A stretch of 64,000 nucleotides of DNA from an uncultured Granulosicoccaceae bacterium (GTDB lineage Bacteria; Pseudomonadota; Gammaproteobacteria; Granulosicoccales; Granulosicoccaceae). The notes beneath the pieces were generated by a model. That model saw only the letters and a program-made list of their open reading frames with translations. It was not told the origin of the DNA and did no database searches. This document shows positions 1-9,277 of this stretch, piece after piece (the stretch's first letter is position 1; each line of letters begins with the position of its first letter). A program made the translations under genes and the position numbers. The stretch is taken from assembly GCA_938035525.1 (NCBI GenBank), contig CALHOI010000015.1, positions 1 through 64,000 of the forward strand, written 5' to 3'.

Positions 1-1231
1 ATTCCGTTCCGGCTATTTGAATGGGACTTTGGTCGTTGACTGGTTTTTTGGCTTGTTTTATCCACGAATTAAACGGGCGTAGTGACGAGTAGCCTCCCAT
101 TGAAAACGGTTCGTTAGTCCAGTTGATTGACTCAACAAAACTGGGAGTTTGTCCTTTTCCGTTCAGTAGTTCGTTTACGTGTTCAACAATCACGTTTGTT
201 CGTGCTTGTTTGTCTGCTGGGAGTGACAGTGAGGTTTCGCCAGAGCTGATTGCCATCAACACGCCGTGCTCGGTGTTGGTTGGCGTTACGTTGTACAGCT
301 CGTTTACTGGCCCGGTTTCAGACATACCCATACCCGAAAAGCCATTGTCTTTCCACCATGCAGTGGGATAAACCAGCGCGGTTTTAGTTGCATGTGCAAC
401 AAGCGGGTTTTCAGGGTAACCCAATGTGCCGTTGCCCTCCAACACGCACGAGTCATCTGAACAGTTTAAAATCTTAAGACCAATTTGCGGCGGTACGGCA
501 AGCACCACTTGCTGGGCGTTAATGACATCTTCGTTGGTTTTAACCTGAACCTTATCTTCAACAACGTTTATACGCTGAACTTCGGTGTTGAGTTGAATGT
601 TTTGTTCTGATGCAAGGTGCTGTGCCAGCACCGACGCTCCGTTTTTCAGCATACTGACATCGGCAGAAACCAAACCGAGCATGCCTCCCATGCTGGACAT
701 GTGTTGCAGCGCTTCAAGCGCCGAGTATTGGCTGGCATCAAGACAGAACGAACGACTTGCTACAGAACGCCACACTTGAAATGCTTTGCCGGTATTGATG
801 CTGCTCAGCCAATCCGCGGCCGAAATATTATCCAGAAAAGCGGCATTCGGGTGTAGCCATGGTTTATCGGCGGGGGTGCGTTTAACTTCTTTTTGAATGC
901 GCCATGCCAACCGTGCTATTTGCACTCGGTCGGAGAACGACAAAGCCATACTTGGCTCTCGAAACGCACGGCCTTTGTGATTCAGGTTGATAATCTCAGC
1001 GCCAGCTTCTTTCGCCAAAAGGTTTATACGTTTTTGACGTGGTCCGATCAGTTGCGCGCCAAGATCGAGTGCCGTGCCGCCGGGCAGCGTCACAGTGTGT
1101 ACGCGCCCCCCGATGCGGTTTCGTGCTTCCAGTACCAAAGTATCCACACCGTGTTTGTTGAGTTCACGAGCGCATGCCAAGCCTGCCAATCCGGCACCAA
1201 CGACAACAACTTGAGTATCTGTAGCGTGCAA
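1..1231 (-). CDS. Flavin monoamine oxidase family protein, 3' end cut by window
   Basis: FAD-dependent amine oxidase of the MAO/polyamine oxidase type. Reading the minus strand, the N-terminus carries the dinucleotide motif [14 protein letters not shown] followed by [11 protein letters not shown], the classic FAD-binding start of this family. About 400 residues further on, the C-terminal FAD motif IQIAGTE lies at the window edge, preceded by G-G-Y-S-S, so only a short tail is missing. No ATG fits; I chose a TTG at 1231 because AAGAAGG lies eight bases upstream and the protein motif begins at once. It is divergent from the ThDP enzyme at 1380. The amine substrate cannot be told from sequence. 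Confidence 0.85.
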   Translation of the reverse strand, partial: MHATDTQVVVVGAGLAGLACARELNKHGVDTLVLEARNRIGGRVHTVTLPGGTALDLGAQLIGPRQKRINLLAKEAGAEIINLNHKGRAFREPSMALSFSDRVQIARLAWRIQKEVKRTPADKPWLHPNAAFLDNISAADWLSSINTGKAFQVWRSVASRSFCLDASQYSALEALQHMSSMGGMLGLVSADVSMLKNGASVLAQHLASEQNIQLNTEVQRINVVEDKVQVKTNEDVINAQQVVLAVPPQIGLKILNCSDDSCVLEGNGTLGYPENPLVAHATKTALVYPTAWWKDNGFSGMGMSETGPVNELYNVTPTNTEHGVLMAISSGETSLSLPADKQARTNVIVEHVNELLNGKGQTPSFVESINWTNEPFSMGGYSSLRPFNSWIKQAKKPVNDQSPIQIAGTE

Positions 1232-1379
1232 ATATAAAACCTTCTTTGTGATAAAGCTCGACGTTTATCTGTTCAACGCTTACCATAGAGAATAGAATAA
1301 CAACGTATGGCTCCAGCGATTTTTTTCAAGTTTTAATAACTAGCCTAGCACCCATAACAAATCCGACATATCTGACTCC

Positions 1380-3029
1380 ATGACAACAATCAGCGGTGGA
1401 CATCTATTAGTAAAAAGTTTGCAGGCTTTGGGTGCAAGCAAGTGTTTTGGTGTGCCCGGAGAAAGTTACCTCGATGTACTTGACGGTCTGCACGACACGC
1501 AAGGTCAGCTCGACTTCGTTTTGTGCCGAAACGAAGGTGGTGCGGCTTTTATGGCTGAGGCCTTTGGTAAGTTAACCGGTCAACCTGGTATATGTATGGT
1601 GACTCGGGGGCCGGGCGCCACTAATGCTTCAATCGGTGTGCACACGGCTATGCAAAATTCCACTCCCTTGTTGTTGTTTGTGGGCCAGGTGGGTACAGAT
1701 CAACAAGAACGCGAAGCTTTCCAGGAAATAAACTACCGGGCTTTTTACGGCTCTATTGCAAAGTGGGTTGTTGAGATAGACGATATCAATAGAATACCCG
1801 AGTTACTTAGTCGTGCCTGGAGCACCGCTTTGTCCGGCCGGCCGGGGCCGGTGGTTGTTGCCTTGCCAGAAAACATGCTCACGTCCCAGTCAAGTGCGCA
1901 GGCTTGTAAACCTATTCGTATTCCTGAGCCTGCTCCCAGCAACGCTGATATTGCCGAAATTGAGCGACGCTTACTGAAGGCGAAACAACCGTTGATTATT
2001 GTTGGTGGTGGTGGATGGAACGACGATGGCCGTAAAGCCATACAGCAGTTTGCTGAACAAAATGCTTTACCTGTGGCTGCCGCATTCAGGTTTAATGATC
2101 TTGTTGATAATCATAGCGGCAACTATGTTGGTGAAGCGGGCGTTGGTATGACACCTCAAATGCAAACAACCATGAAAGCTGCTGATTTAATTTTAGCGAT
2201 TGGTATCCGGTTTGGTGAAATGACCACCGGCGCCTATAGCCTGTTGGAAGTACCTTATGCCTCCAAAACGATTATTCATTTGCATGCTTCAGATCGTGAG
2301 TTGGGTAAAGTTTATGCGGCTGATTTGCCCATTCAAGCTGGTCCAAATCATGCGGCGCGCAGCTTGGCACAGCTTTCGTTAAAGGCAAACTGGCAAAGCT
2401 GGTTGCGTGATTCGCGTGAAAATTACTTAAGTGCTTTTGGTGCACCGCAGCAACCAGGCGATGTCGACATGGTTGCTATCATGGACTACCTGCGTGCCAG
2501 TTTGCCAGACGATGTCATCGTGACCAATGGGGCTGGAAATTTTGCGGTATGGCCAAACAAATTTTTACAATACCGTGCTAGTCAACGATTGTTGGCGCCG
2601 CAAAGTGGGGCAATGGGTTATGGCGTACCGGCAGCGGTCGCGGCCAAGATAGTAGCGCCGGATAAAATGGTTTTGTGTTTTGCCGGTGATGGTGACTTTC
2701 AAATGAATTGTCAGGAGCTGGGGACTGCCATGCAGGCGGGTGCACAGCCAATCATACTCATTTTAAATAACGGCAGCTACGGAACCATTCGTATGCACCA
2801 AGAGCGACATTACCCCGCTCGAGTATCAGCAACCGATTTGCTTAATCCCGATTTTGTCGGTTTGGCCAAAGCATACGGTTTTCATGCCGAAACAGTTGCT
2901 ACTACAAAGCAGTTTGTTCCCGCCTTTGAACGAGCAATAGCATCAAAAAGTGGCGCTGTAATCGAGCTCAAAATTTCTGTTGATGCTATTACACCGCGTC
3001 AAACACTGAGCCAAATTCGCAATAGTTAA
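1380..3029 (+). CDS. Thiamine diphosphate-dependent enzyme, acetolactate synthase-like
   Basis: A 549-residue protein with the three-domain layout of the acetolactate synthase/benzoylformate decarboxylase superfamily. The cofactor-activating glutamate is E52 in RNEGGAAFMAEAFG. The central domain contains a nucleotide-fold segment (IIVGGGGW). The C-terminal ThDP/Mg motif starts at GDGDF and ends about 28 residues later at NN. The family makes or breaks C-C bonds next to a carbonyl (decarboxylation, carboligation). It is unlikely to be the biosynthetic IlvB: no small regulatory subunit is adjacent and the setting is catabolic. A second ThDP enzyme lies 3 kb downstream. Exact substrate unknown. 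Confidence 0.85.
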   Translation: MTTISGGHLLVKSLQALGASKCFGVPGESYLDVLDGLHDTQGQLDFVLCRNEGGAAFMAEAFGKLTGQPGICMVTRGPGATNASIGVHTAMQNSTPLLLFVGQVGTDQQEREAFQEINYRAFYGSIAKWVVEIDDINRIPELLSRAWSTALSGRPGPVVVALPENMLTSQSSAQACKPIRIPEPAPSNADIAEIERRLLKAKQPLIIVGGGGWNDDGRKAIQQFAEQNALPVAAAFRFNDLVDNHSGNYVGEAGVGMTPQMQTTMKAADLILAIGIRFGEMTTGAYSLLEVPYASKTIIHLHASDRELGKVYAADLPIQAGPNHAARSLAQLSLKANWQSWLRDSRENYLSAFGAPQQPGDVDMVAIMDYLRASLPDDVIVTNGAGNFAVWPNKFLQYRASQRLLAPQSGAMGYGVPAAVAAKIVAPDKMVLCFAGDGDFQMNCQELGTAMQAGAQPIILILNNGSYGTIRMHQERHYPARVSATDLLNPDFVGLAKAYGFHAETVATTKQFVPAFERAIASKSGAVIELKISVDAITPRQTLSQIRNS

Positions 3030-3032
3030 TAC

Positions 3033-3551
3033 TTATTTTGCTGCTTGTGCGGCGGCCGCTCGAGCGCGAGACGCGAGTATATCCAACAAGCCCATCGCAA
3101 ATGCGGATACCACAAACGTCATGTGCAGTAACATGTACCACATGAGCTTGTCGTTGTCGGTGTTGACTGTGTTCATGAAAACTTTCAGTAAATGAATCGA
3201 AGAAATAGCAACAATGCTGGCTGCGATCTTGGCTTTCAATGATGACGAATCCATCTTGCCCAGCCAGCTTAGTTTTTCCTCACCGTCTTCGACATCAAGG
3301 GTTGAGACAAAATTCTCATAGCCCGACATCATGACCATCACGATCAAGCCGCCTACCATGGCCATGTCGATCAGTGATAACACCACCAACACCATATCGG
3401 CTTCTTTGAGCGAAATAATGTGAACAATCAGGTGTACCACTTCCTGAAAAAACTTAATGCCCAAAGCGATCAGTGCCAGGCTCAAGCCCAGGTAGATCGG
3501 AGCCAGTATCCAGCGCGAGCGGTACAGTAGCTGCTCAACAAACCTTTCCAT
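3033..3551 (-). CDS. UPF0114 (YqhA-like) inner-membrane protein
   Basis: Small membrane protein of the UPF0114/TIGR00645 family, 172 residues from the chosen ATG at 3551 (E. coli YqhA is of similar size). The start [14 protein letters not shown] is the family's normal N-terminus; the open frame runs further upstream but that part has no family character. I see about four hydrophobic segments: roughly residues 14-35, 50-80, 105-125 and 135-158. A conserved acidic loop lies near residue 90. The biochemical role of the family is unknown. It ends four bases from the stop of the convergent ThDP gene and is divergent from the methanethiol oxidase gene. Confidence 0.85.
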   Translation of the reverse strand: MERFVEQLLYRSRWILAPIYLGLSLALIALGIKFFQEVVHLIVHIISLKEADMVLVVLSLIDMAMVGGLIVMVMMSGYENFVSTLDVEDGEEKLSWLGKMDSSSLKAKIAASIVAISSIHLLKVFMNTVNTDNDKLMWYMLLHMTFVVSAFAMGLLDILASRARAAAAQAAK

Positions 3552-3680
3552 GCAGACAAATCTCAATAATCGTGTGTTGAGAGTAATTGTAGGCCACGCT
3601 TCTTGAATTTTGTTGATAATGCCAGGTGAGAGACTTTTGATGCATGATTTGGAATTTGGCTGAAAACGACGGTTACAAGG

Positions 3681-3711
3681 CATCGGTGGGTGGGGTTGCC
3701 CATTGCCGATG
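3681..3711. promoter_or_regulatory. Imperfect inverted repeat upstream of methanethiol oxidase gene
   Basis: CATCGG (3681-3686) and CCGATG (3706-3711) form a six-base inverted repeat, extended inward by TGGG (3687-3690) and CCCA (3699-3702) with a three-base bulge. It sits 42 bases before the start codon at 3754, in the divergent spacer. It could be an operator or a leader hairpin; nothing identifies the binding protein. Confidence 0.3.
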
Positions 3712-3753
3712 GAATTTGTGCCAATATCCACGTGTATTTTTTTGGGAATCGCT

Positions 3754-5115
3754 ATGAGTGACGCGCCAAGCACTTGCTGTGGGCCAGGGTATGCCTCTCC
3801 GACAGAGGCCATGCAAGCACCTCGGGAAAAAATCCTGTACACGATTGCTATTTACGTTGGCACGGGTATCCAGAAGCCTGACTACCTTGCCACGGTCGAC
3901 GCCGACCCCGACAGCTCAACGTATTCACAAGTTATCAGTCGTTGCGAAATGCCCGGTATCGGTGACGAGCTGCATCATATGGGCTGGAATGCTTGTTCAT
4001 CGTGTTTTGAAGACGGCAGCATGGAGCGCAAATACCTGATTGTTCCGGGCGTTCGTAGTTCCAATTTGCACATTGTTGATTGTGGAACCGACCCGCGCAA
4101 CCCAAGCGTGCACAAAGTAATTTCCGGTGACGAAATAAAAGCCAAAACCGATTTGTCGGCACCCCACACGGTTCATTGCCTGGGTTCTGACATTATCATC
4201 TCGATGCTTGGTGACGCCAAGGGCAATGCGCCTGGTGGCTTTTTGCATCTGAACAAAGACTTTGATATCGTTGGTCGATGGGAAAACGATTTAGGTGGTA
4301 TGAAGTTTAACTATGACTTCTGGTACCAGCCTAGACACAATGTGATGGTGTCCAGCGAATGGGCGGCCCCCAATACATTTATGCCTGGTTTTGATTTGGA
4401 AGAAGTCGGGCACCTGAAGTACGGTCGAGAAATTCACTTCTGGGACTTTGAAAAAAAGTGCGTAGAGAATACCGTTTATCTTGGTGAAGATGGTTTGGTG
4501 CCACTGGAAGTCAGATTCCATCATGACCCCGACTCCACACACGGTTTTGTTGGTGCGGCTATGTCATCCAACATTATTCACTGGTACAAAAAAGATCAGG
4601 AATGGATCGTTGAAAAAATCATCGACGTAGAAAACGAAAAGCACCCAGAGTGGCCAATACCATTACCCGGGCTTATCACGGTTATTCTAATTTCAATGGA
4701 TGATCGGTTCTTGTATTTTTGTAATTGGCTGCATGGCGATATTCGCCAGTACGATATAACTGATCCTCACAATCCAGTTATGACTGGGCAAGTGTGGATG
4801 GGTGGTATGTTAAAAAAAGCACCTGTGGTTAATGGCGTTGACATCGCCGGTGGGCCGCAAATGATACAACTGAGTCTTGATGGAAAGCGGCTTTACGTCA
4901 CTACCTCTTTGTTTTCCACTTGGGACAACCAGTTTTATCCAGACATTCGCCATAAAGGCGGCGTTATGTTGATGGTTGATTGTGATACCGATAAAGGTGG
5001 TATGGAAATAAACAAAGACTTTATTGTGAACTTCGGCAATGAACCCAACGGTCCATCGCGATGCCACGAAACCCGGTATCCCGGTGGCGACTGCACTTCT
5101 GATATCTGGCTGTAA
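3754..5115 (+). CDS. mtoX: Methanethiol oxidase, selenium-binding protein SBP56 family
   Basis: A 453-residue homologue of human SELENBP1 and bacterial MtoX. The family oxidises methanethiol to formaldehyde, hydrogen sulfide and hydrogen peroxide, using copper. Family landmarks seen: N-terminal [27 protein letters not shown] with the conserved cysteine pair C81/C84, [27 protein letters not shown], and C-terminal [12 protein letters not shown]. The open frame starts at 3703, but the ATG at 3754 gives the normal family N-terminus. No signal peptide is visible, unlike the periplasmic enzyme described from Hyphomicrobium (as I recall it), so a cytosolic site is likely. It heads a plus-strand run that ends with a DmdA homologue, which supports a role in consuming DMSP-derived methanethiol. 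Confidence 0.9.
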   Translation: MSDAPSTCCGPGYASPTEAMQAPREKILYTIAIYVGTGIQKPDYLATVDADPDSSTYSQVISRCEMPGIGDELHHMGWNACSSCFEDGSMERKYLIVPGVRSSNLHIVDCGTDPRNPSVHKVISGDEIKAKTDLSAPHTVHCLGSDIIISMLGDAKGNAPGGFLHLNKDFDIVGRWENDLGGMKFNYDFWYQPRHNVMVSSEWAAPNTFMPGFDLEEVGHLKYGREIHFWDFEKKCVENTVYLGEDGLVPLEVRFHHDPDSTHGFVGAAMSSNIIHWYKKDQEWIVEKIIDVENEKHPEWPIPLPGLITVILISMDDRFLYFCNWLHGDIRQYDITDPHNPVMTGQVWMGGMLKKAPVVNGVDIAGGPQMIQLSLDGKRLYVTTSLFSTWDNQFYPDIRHKGGVMLMVDCDTDKGGMEINKDFIVNFGNEPNGPSRCHETRYPGGDCTSDIWL

Positions 5116-5160
5116 CGTGACTAGCGACTACGCTCACTGCTTTGCATAATGGAGTAACAC

Positions 5161-5610
5161 ATGAATCACTCTGAAGAATACCCAGAAGACTATCTGGCTG
5201 GTATTTTGGCCGAGGTCAAGACTATCGCCATGGTCGGTGCAAGCCCAGACCCAACCAAATTCAGTTACGGTGTATTACGTGTGTTGCACGAACAGGGCTA
5301 TAACATGATCCCAGTAAACCCGCGGGAAGCCGGTAACGAGATTCGTGGTTTAACCGTGGTGGCGTCACTGGCTGACATAAAAGAGCCGGTTGATATGGTG
5401 CAAGTGTTTCGAGCCGCCGAAGCCTTACCTGGCGTTGCCCAAGAAGCCATCGATATCGGTGCAAAAGTATTGTGGGGGCAAATAGGGGTGTATCACGAGG
5501 ATGCTGCAAAAATGGCCGAAGCTGCTGGCATGCGCGTTGTCATGGACAGGTGTCCCAAAATCGAATTGTTCAGGCCTTTTTGGAAGCCCAAGTTGAATCA
5601 GGAAATTTGA
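5161..5610 (+). CDS. CoA-binding domain protein (YccU-like)
   Basis: A 149-residue single-domain protein of the CoA_binding_2 family, a Rossmann-like fold related to succinyl-CoA synthetase alpha. The motif IAMVGASPDPTKFSYGVLR near residues 24-42 and VLWGQIGVY near 104-112 are typical. A conserved D-R-C-P segment with a cysteine appears near residue 135. Members may bind CoA, but no reaction is established for the stand-alone form. It follows the methanethiol oxidase gene by 45 bases. Its stop overlaps the ferredoxin start (TGATG), so the two are almost certainly co-translated. The context hints at a CoA thioester or thiol-linked step, which is inference. Confidence 0.85.
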   Translation: MNHSEEYPEDYLAGILAEVKTIAMVGASPDPTKFSYGVLRVLHEQGYNMIPVNPREAGNEIRGLTVVASLADIKEPVDMVQVFRAAEALPGVAQEAIDIGAKVLWGQIGVYHEDAAKMAEAAGMRVVMDRCPKIELFRPFWKPKLNQEI

Positions 5611-5966
5611 TGAGCGACGATTCATCTAAACGCGATGTCGCTCCAATGTATAAAGTCGAGCTTAAAAACGCCGGAGTAACGCTTAGCGTGTCTGCTGAGC
5701 AACCTATTTATCAGGCGGCACTGGAGGCCGGTGTGCAGCTGCCCATTGGTTGTGACTATGGCGGTTGCATTACCTGTGCAGCAAAACTCATCGAAGGCAG
5801 TGTTAGGCAACCGGGTGCTTCAGCTTTAAACAGCCGGCAATCCAAAGCCGGTTACGTGCTGCTGTGTGTTGCTCGACCAAAATCCGATTGCGTTGTAGAG
5901 GAGGGAGTAGAGTCGCATAACGAGCTCTACATGAATCCGTTCACAGGAAAGCTTTCATCCAACTAA
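5610..5966 (+). CDS. Plant-type 2Fe-2S ferredoxin
   Basis: An 118-residue ferredoxin. The four cluster ligands are C48, C53, C56 and C86, spaced C-x4-C-x2-C-x29-C, the standard plant/cyanobacterial pattern. The start ATG at 5610 overlaps the stop of the CoA-binding gene. There is no attached reductase or oxygenase domain, so it is a free electron carrier. In the same operon are methanethiol oxidase, a ThDP enzyme and a DmdA homologue. A ThDP enzyme that passes electrons to ferredoxin would be one use; a partner oxygenase encoded elsewhere is another. The C-terminus NPFTGKL is short and shows no other domain. Confidence 0.9.
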   Translation: MSDDSSKRDVAPMYKVELKNAGVTLSVSAEQPIYQAALEAGVQLPIGCDYGGCITCAAKLIEGSVRQPGASALNSRQSKAGYVLLCVARPKSDCVVEEGVESHNELYMNPFTGKLSSN

Positions 5967-6023
5967 TGTTTGTTTTTTAAATGGGGTCAGTGTGTAACAA
6001 CCCCGCTAAGCTGGGAATTAACT

Positions 6024-7745
6024 ATGAGTGTTCGCGGAGGTGCTTTATTGGCACGAGCGTTTCACGATAAAGGTGTAAAGCAAGTATTCACTTTGAGCGG
6101 TGGATTTTGTAATCCGGCGCTTGAGGGTTTTATGGAATGCCAAATTCCAGTCATAAATGCACCACATGAACAAGTTGCTGGGCACTTGGCCGATGGCTAT
6201 ACACGCGTTACGCGTGAACCGACAGTTTGTCTTGTCGGTCCCGAAGGCTTTGCCAATGCACTGCCGGCCATGATGGAAGCCTGGGGTGAACGCTCACCGG
6301 TCATATTTGTAACCGGTTCCAGTACCTTAAAACGCAAAGGAGCGGGTGGTTTTAAAGAAATCGATGACGTTGCTATTGCAGCGCCGCTTACCAAGCACAG
6401 CATTGAAGTAACCCATGGTGAACGTATACCCGAGTTCGTTGACCGGGCATACAAAATAGCCACTAGCGGATACCCTGGGCCGGTACATTTAAGTGTGCCG
6501 GTTGATATTATGTTCAGCTCTTTCGACGAGATGGTCAGTCGTGAAGAACGCCCATTTGATCACTCACGTAAGTCACCGCCGCGAGCCTGGCCAAATCCAG
6601 ACGACCTGCAACGCGTATTGACAATAATAGCATCGGCCAAAAAACCAGTATTAATAGGTGGTCATGGTGTGTGGTGGTCAGGTGCCGAAAAAAAGCTTGA
6701 ATTGGTTGCCAGGCAGTTGAGCATACCCGTGTTTAATGTGCCTTATCATCAAAAGCTTTTGGGTGAAGATGTCGATGTTTACATGGGCCTGGCCGATGTG
6801 CATCAGTATCACCCCTCTAAAGATGCCCTGCAAGAATCCGACGCGGTGATCATGGTTGGAGCCAGGCTCGACAACCAGATGAATTTTGGTAACCCGCCTT
6901 TTATACCTGCATCAACAACACTGATATGTGTGAATGGCTCCCACGAAGAGCTCGATTTAAATCGCGCAGCCGACGAAATACTATTAAGTGATCCAGGTGC
7001 ATTCTTCGATGCCCTGTTAGCCATGGCCAAAGATAATCAATGGACGCTAAACGCAGACTGGTTTAACGAAAACCGGCGCCGTCGTGGTATTTGGGTTGAA
7101 AAAATGATTGCCGATATACCCGGCAATGCGCAACTTAATGGTGCTATACATCCTTTGCAAGTGGCCATGGATGTGCAAGAGGCCATGGGCGATGAAGACT
7201 GGTTAGTTATCGACGGTGGCAATACGCACTTCTGGTCTGAAATAGCCGTTAATATCGCGGGCTGGCGTGGTCAGAAGCTTGGGAACATATTGCACCCGGG
7301 TACGTTTAGCTTGTTGGGTGTGGGTGTCTCCTTTGCGATTGCTGCAAAAATGAATCACCGTCAAAGCAACGTTGTGTTAATCAGTGGGGACGGGGCGTTT
7401 TTATCAGGTGGCTTGAGCGTTGAAGCGGCTTTTCAGGAAAACCTGCCTATCGTGGTTGTTATCGATAACAACGGTGGACTTGATTGTATTTCTCAACAAC
7501 AGGAGAGGCTGTTTGCAACAGAAACACATTTTGCCACTGATTTTCGTGATATCCCATTTCACTCAATGTTTGAGGGCCTTGGTGGTTATGGCGAGCTGGT
7601 TACAAGCCGAGAGCAACTCATCCCGGCTGTTCAGCGCGCCATCGCCAGCGGTAAAACAGCTTGTGTTAATGTCAAAACAAAAGGTCACATAAGCCCTATT
7701 GTGTTGGCAACAACCGACAAACGCGACAAAGCCTCTATTGAGTAG
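6024..7745 (+). CDS. Thiamine diphosphate-dependent enzyme, acetolactate synthase-like (second copy)
   Basis: A 573-residue ThDP enzyme, clearly diverged from the one at 1380. E49 in APHEQVAGHLADG is the cofactor-activating glutamate. The C-terminal GDGAF ... DNNGG motif binds ThDP and magnesium. A longer frame begins at 5970, but the ATG at 6024 starts directly with the family sequence (SVRGGALLARAF). The general fold resembles acetolactate synthase, 2-hydroxyacyl-CoA lyase and sulfoacetaldehyde acetyltransferase; none of the diagnostic stretches I know for Xsc is present. It lies 57 bases after the ferredoxin and 24 before the HIU-hydrolase-like gene. Reaction unknown; location argues for a step in C1/C3 sulfur or carbonyl metabolism. 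Confidence 0.85.
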   Translation: MSVRGGALLARAFHDKGVKQVFTLSGGFCNPALEGFMECQIPVINAPHEQVAGHLADGYTRVTREPTVCLVGPEGFANALPAMMEAWGERSPVIFVTGSSTLKRKGAGGFKEIDDVAIAAPLTKHSIEVTHGERIPEFVDRAYKIATSGYPGPVHLSVPVDIMFSSFDEMVSREERPFDHSRKSPPRAWPNPDDLQRVLTIIASAKKPVLIGGHGVWWSGAEKKLELVARQLSIPVFNVPYHQKLLGEDVDVYMGLADVHQYHPSKDALQESDAVIMVGARLDNQMNFGNPPFIPASTTLICVNGSHEELDLNRAADEILLSDPGAFFDALLAMAKDNQWTLNADWFNENRRRRGIWVEKMIADIPGNAQLNGAIHPLQVAMDVQEAMGDEDWLVIDGGNTHFWSEIAVNIAGWRGQKLGNILHPGTFSLLGVGVSFAIAAKMNHRQSNVVLISGDGAFLSGGLSVEAAFQENLPIVVVIDNNGGLDCISQQQERLFATETHFATDFRDIPFHSMFEGLGGYGELVTSREQLIPAVQRAIASGKTACVNVKTKGHISPIVLATTDKRDKASIE

Positions 7746-7769
7746 CATTAATCACTGCGGACCATTGTA

Positions 7770-8132
7770 ATGGCAACCATTTCATCTCATGTGCTTGACT
7801 CAGTGACTGGATCTCACGCGGCTGGTATACGTATCTCATGCGTACGTCGTGATAGTGAAGGTGCAACAACAGTGCTGTTTGATAAAAAAGCCTGTGAGCA
7901 GGGCAGGATTAGCGAATCTGTTGACACGACATTGCCCGGTAGTATCGAGTTGGTTTTTCACAGTAAAGATTATTTTGCTCACAGCTCAACTCACAGTTCA
8001 ACTCCCAACAGTGCCCACCACATTGTCAGCGAAGTGGTGGTTCGGTTAGATTTATCAGACGACAGTGGTCACTATCATTGTCCGATGATGTTATCTCCGC
8101 ACTCATACTCTATTTGGTGGTCGGATTCATGA
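7770..8132 (+). CDS. Transthyretin/5-hydroxyisourate hydrolase-like protein with altered C-terminus
   Basis: A 120-residue member of the transthyretin-like family. The N-terminal SSHVLD motif (H7), the arginine in GRI (R46) and H-Y-H-C-P (H101, H103) match catalytic residues of 5-hydroxyisourate hydrolase. The family's C-terminal signature, a terminal Y-R-G-S, is absent: this protein ends I-W-W-S-D-S and is one residue longer there. A loop near residue 72-80 has a small duplication (HSST HSST). No uricase or OHCU decarboxylase is nearby. It is co-translated with the DmdA homologue (ATGA overlap at 8129-8132). It may hydrolyse a different ring or lactone-like substrate; that is inference. Confidence 0.7.
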   Translation: MATISSHVLDSVTGSHAAGIRISCVRRDSEGATTVLFDKKACEQGRISESVDTTLPGSIELVFHSKDYFAHSSTHSSTPNSAHHIVSEVVVRLDLSDDSGHYHCPMMLSPHSYSIWWSDS

Positions 8133-9262
8133 GTGCAGCGGCATCGCCACAACCTGCAAAACTCGCTGTATCAAGACGGCAAAGATCAACTCCTTACACG
8201 CCTCGCATTGAAGCATTGGGTGTCAGCGACTACTCAGTCGTCAATCACACGGTGCTGCCCAAAGGCTTTGGTCGCTCCGTTGAAGAAGACTATTGGCATC
8301 TGCGCGAACACGTTCAGTTGTGGGATGTCAGTTGTCAAAGACAAGTCGAGTTGCACGGGCCTGATGCTGCTCGGTTAGCCCAGCTAATGACGCCGCGTGA
8401 TTTGCGCCGGGCCAAAGTAGGTCAATGCTTTTATGCGCCTGTGGTTGATCAGGCAGCGCGCATGCTAAACGACCCTATCATTTTGAAACTGGCCGACGAT
8501 CACTTTTGGTTCTCGATTGCCGACTCAGATTTGTTGCTATGGGCAAAGGGATTGGCATTGGGTTACGGTATGAATGTCGCTCTTGATGAGCCCGATGTAT
8601 CTCCATTGGCGGTACAAGGCCCCAAATCTGACGATCTCATGGCAACAGTATTTGGCGAGCAAGTCAGAGATATTGCTTTTTTCAACTACAGTAAACTCGA
8701 TTTTCAAGGTCATTCGTTATTGGTGGCGCGCTCTGGATACAGTAAACAAGGCGGGTTTGAGATTTATCTGGATAAGTCATCTTTGGGGTTGTCGTTGTGG
8801 GATACCTTGTGGGATGCAGGGCAGGCGCACAATGTTTTACCGGGTTGTCCTAATTTAATCGAACGGGTAGAAGGGGGGCTTTTATCCTATGGAAACGAAA
8901 TGACTCGTGCCAACAGCCCCTTGGAGTGTGGCCTAGGCGAGTATTGTAGTTTTGACCCAACGCTAAACTACATTGGTAAGCAAGCGTTGCTCAAAGAACA
9001 GCAAGCTGGTCCGCAACGTATTATTCGAGGGGTGTTGTTCGATGGCGATAAAACCCCGCCGTGTGCCAATACCTGGGATTTGCATGTGAGTGGACAATAC
9101 GCAGGCTATATCAGTACGGCTATATGGTCACCGCGTTTAAAACAGAATGTGGCCCTTGGCATGATTGAGCAGGCTTATTGGGATGAGGGTCAGACGCTTA
9201 GTGTGCAGTGCGCAGATGGCACTGAACGAAATGGTGTTGTCAGTTTGTTGCCAATGACATAA
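8129..9262 (+). CDS. dmdA: Dimethylsulfoniopropionate demethylase DmdA homologue (GcvT family)
   Basis: A 377-residue tetrahydrofolate-dependent methyltransferase-fold protein. DmdA moves a methyl group from DMSP to THF, giving methylmercaptopropionate. The N-terminal third follows the SAR11/roseobacter DmdA pattern closely: TPYTPRIEALGVSDYSV, NHTVLPKGFG, EHVQLWDV, RQVELHG, NDPIILKL and SIADSDL. Further on are AVQGPKS, SGYSKQGGFEIYL, and PGCPNLIERVEGGLLSYGN. These fit DmdA better than glycine-cleavage T protein, sarcosine or dimethylglycine dehydrogenases, and the length matches. ATG at 8129 overlaps the preceding stop. DmdB, DmdC and DmdD are not adjacent. The link with methanethiol oxidase in the same run supports the call; clade assignment needs a tree. 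Confidence 0.82.
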   Translation: MSAAASPQPAKLAVSRRQRSTPYTPRIEALGVSDYSVVNHTVLPKGFGRSVEEDYWHLREHVQLWDVSCQRQVELHGPDAARLAQLMTPRDLRRAKVGQCFYAPVVDQAARMLNDPIILKLADDHFWFSIADSDLLLWAKGLALGYGMNVALDEPDVSPLAVQGPKSDDLMATVFGEQVRDIAFFNYSKLDFQGHSLLVARSGYSKQGGFEIYLDKSSLGLSLWDTLWDAGQAHNVLPGCPNLIERVEGGLLSYGNEMTRANSPLECGLGEYCSFDPTLNYIGKQALLKEQQAGPQRIIRGVLFDGDKTPPCANTWDLHVSGQYAGYISTAIWSPRLKQNVALGMIEQAYWDEGQTLSVQCADGTERNGVVSLLPMT

Positions 9263-9277
9263 ATTTTACTCGCTGCA

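Noticed and set aside
3552-3842. N-terminal 97-residue extension of the UPF0114 gene and upstream start of the methanethiol oxidase frame
   Set aside because: The two frames would overlap head to head, and the extra residues lack family similarity; internal ATG codons give normal N-termini.
6024-7745. Sulfoacetaldehyde acetyltransferase (Xsc) for the operon ThDP enzyme
   Set aside because: No Xsc-specific stretch was recognised and no phosphotransacetylase gene is near.
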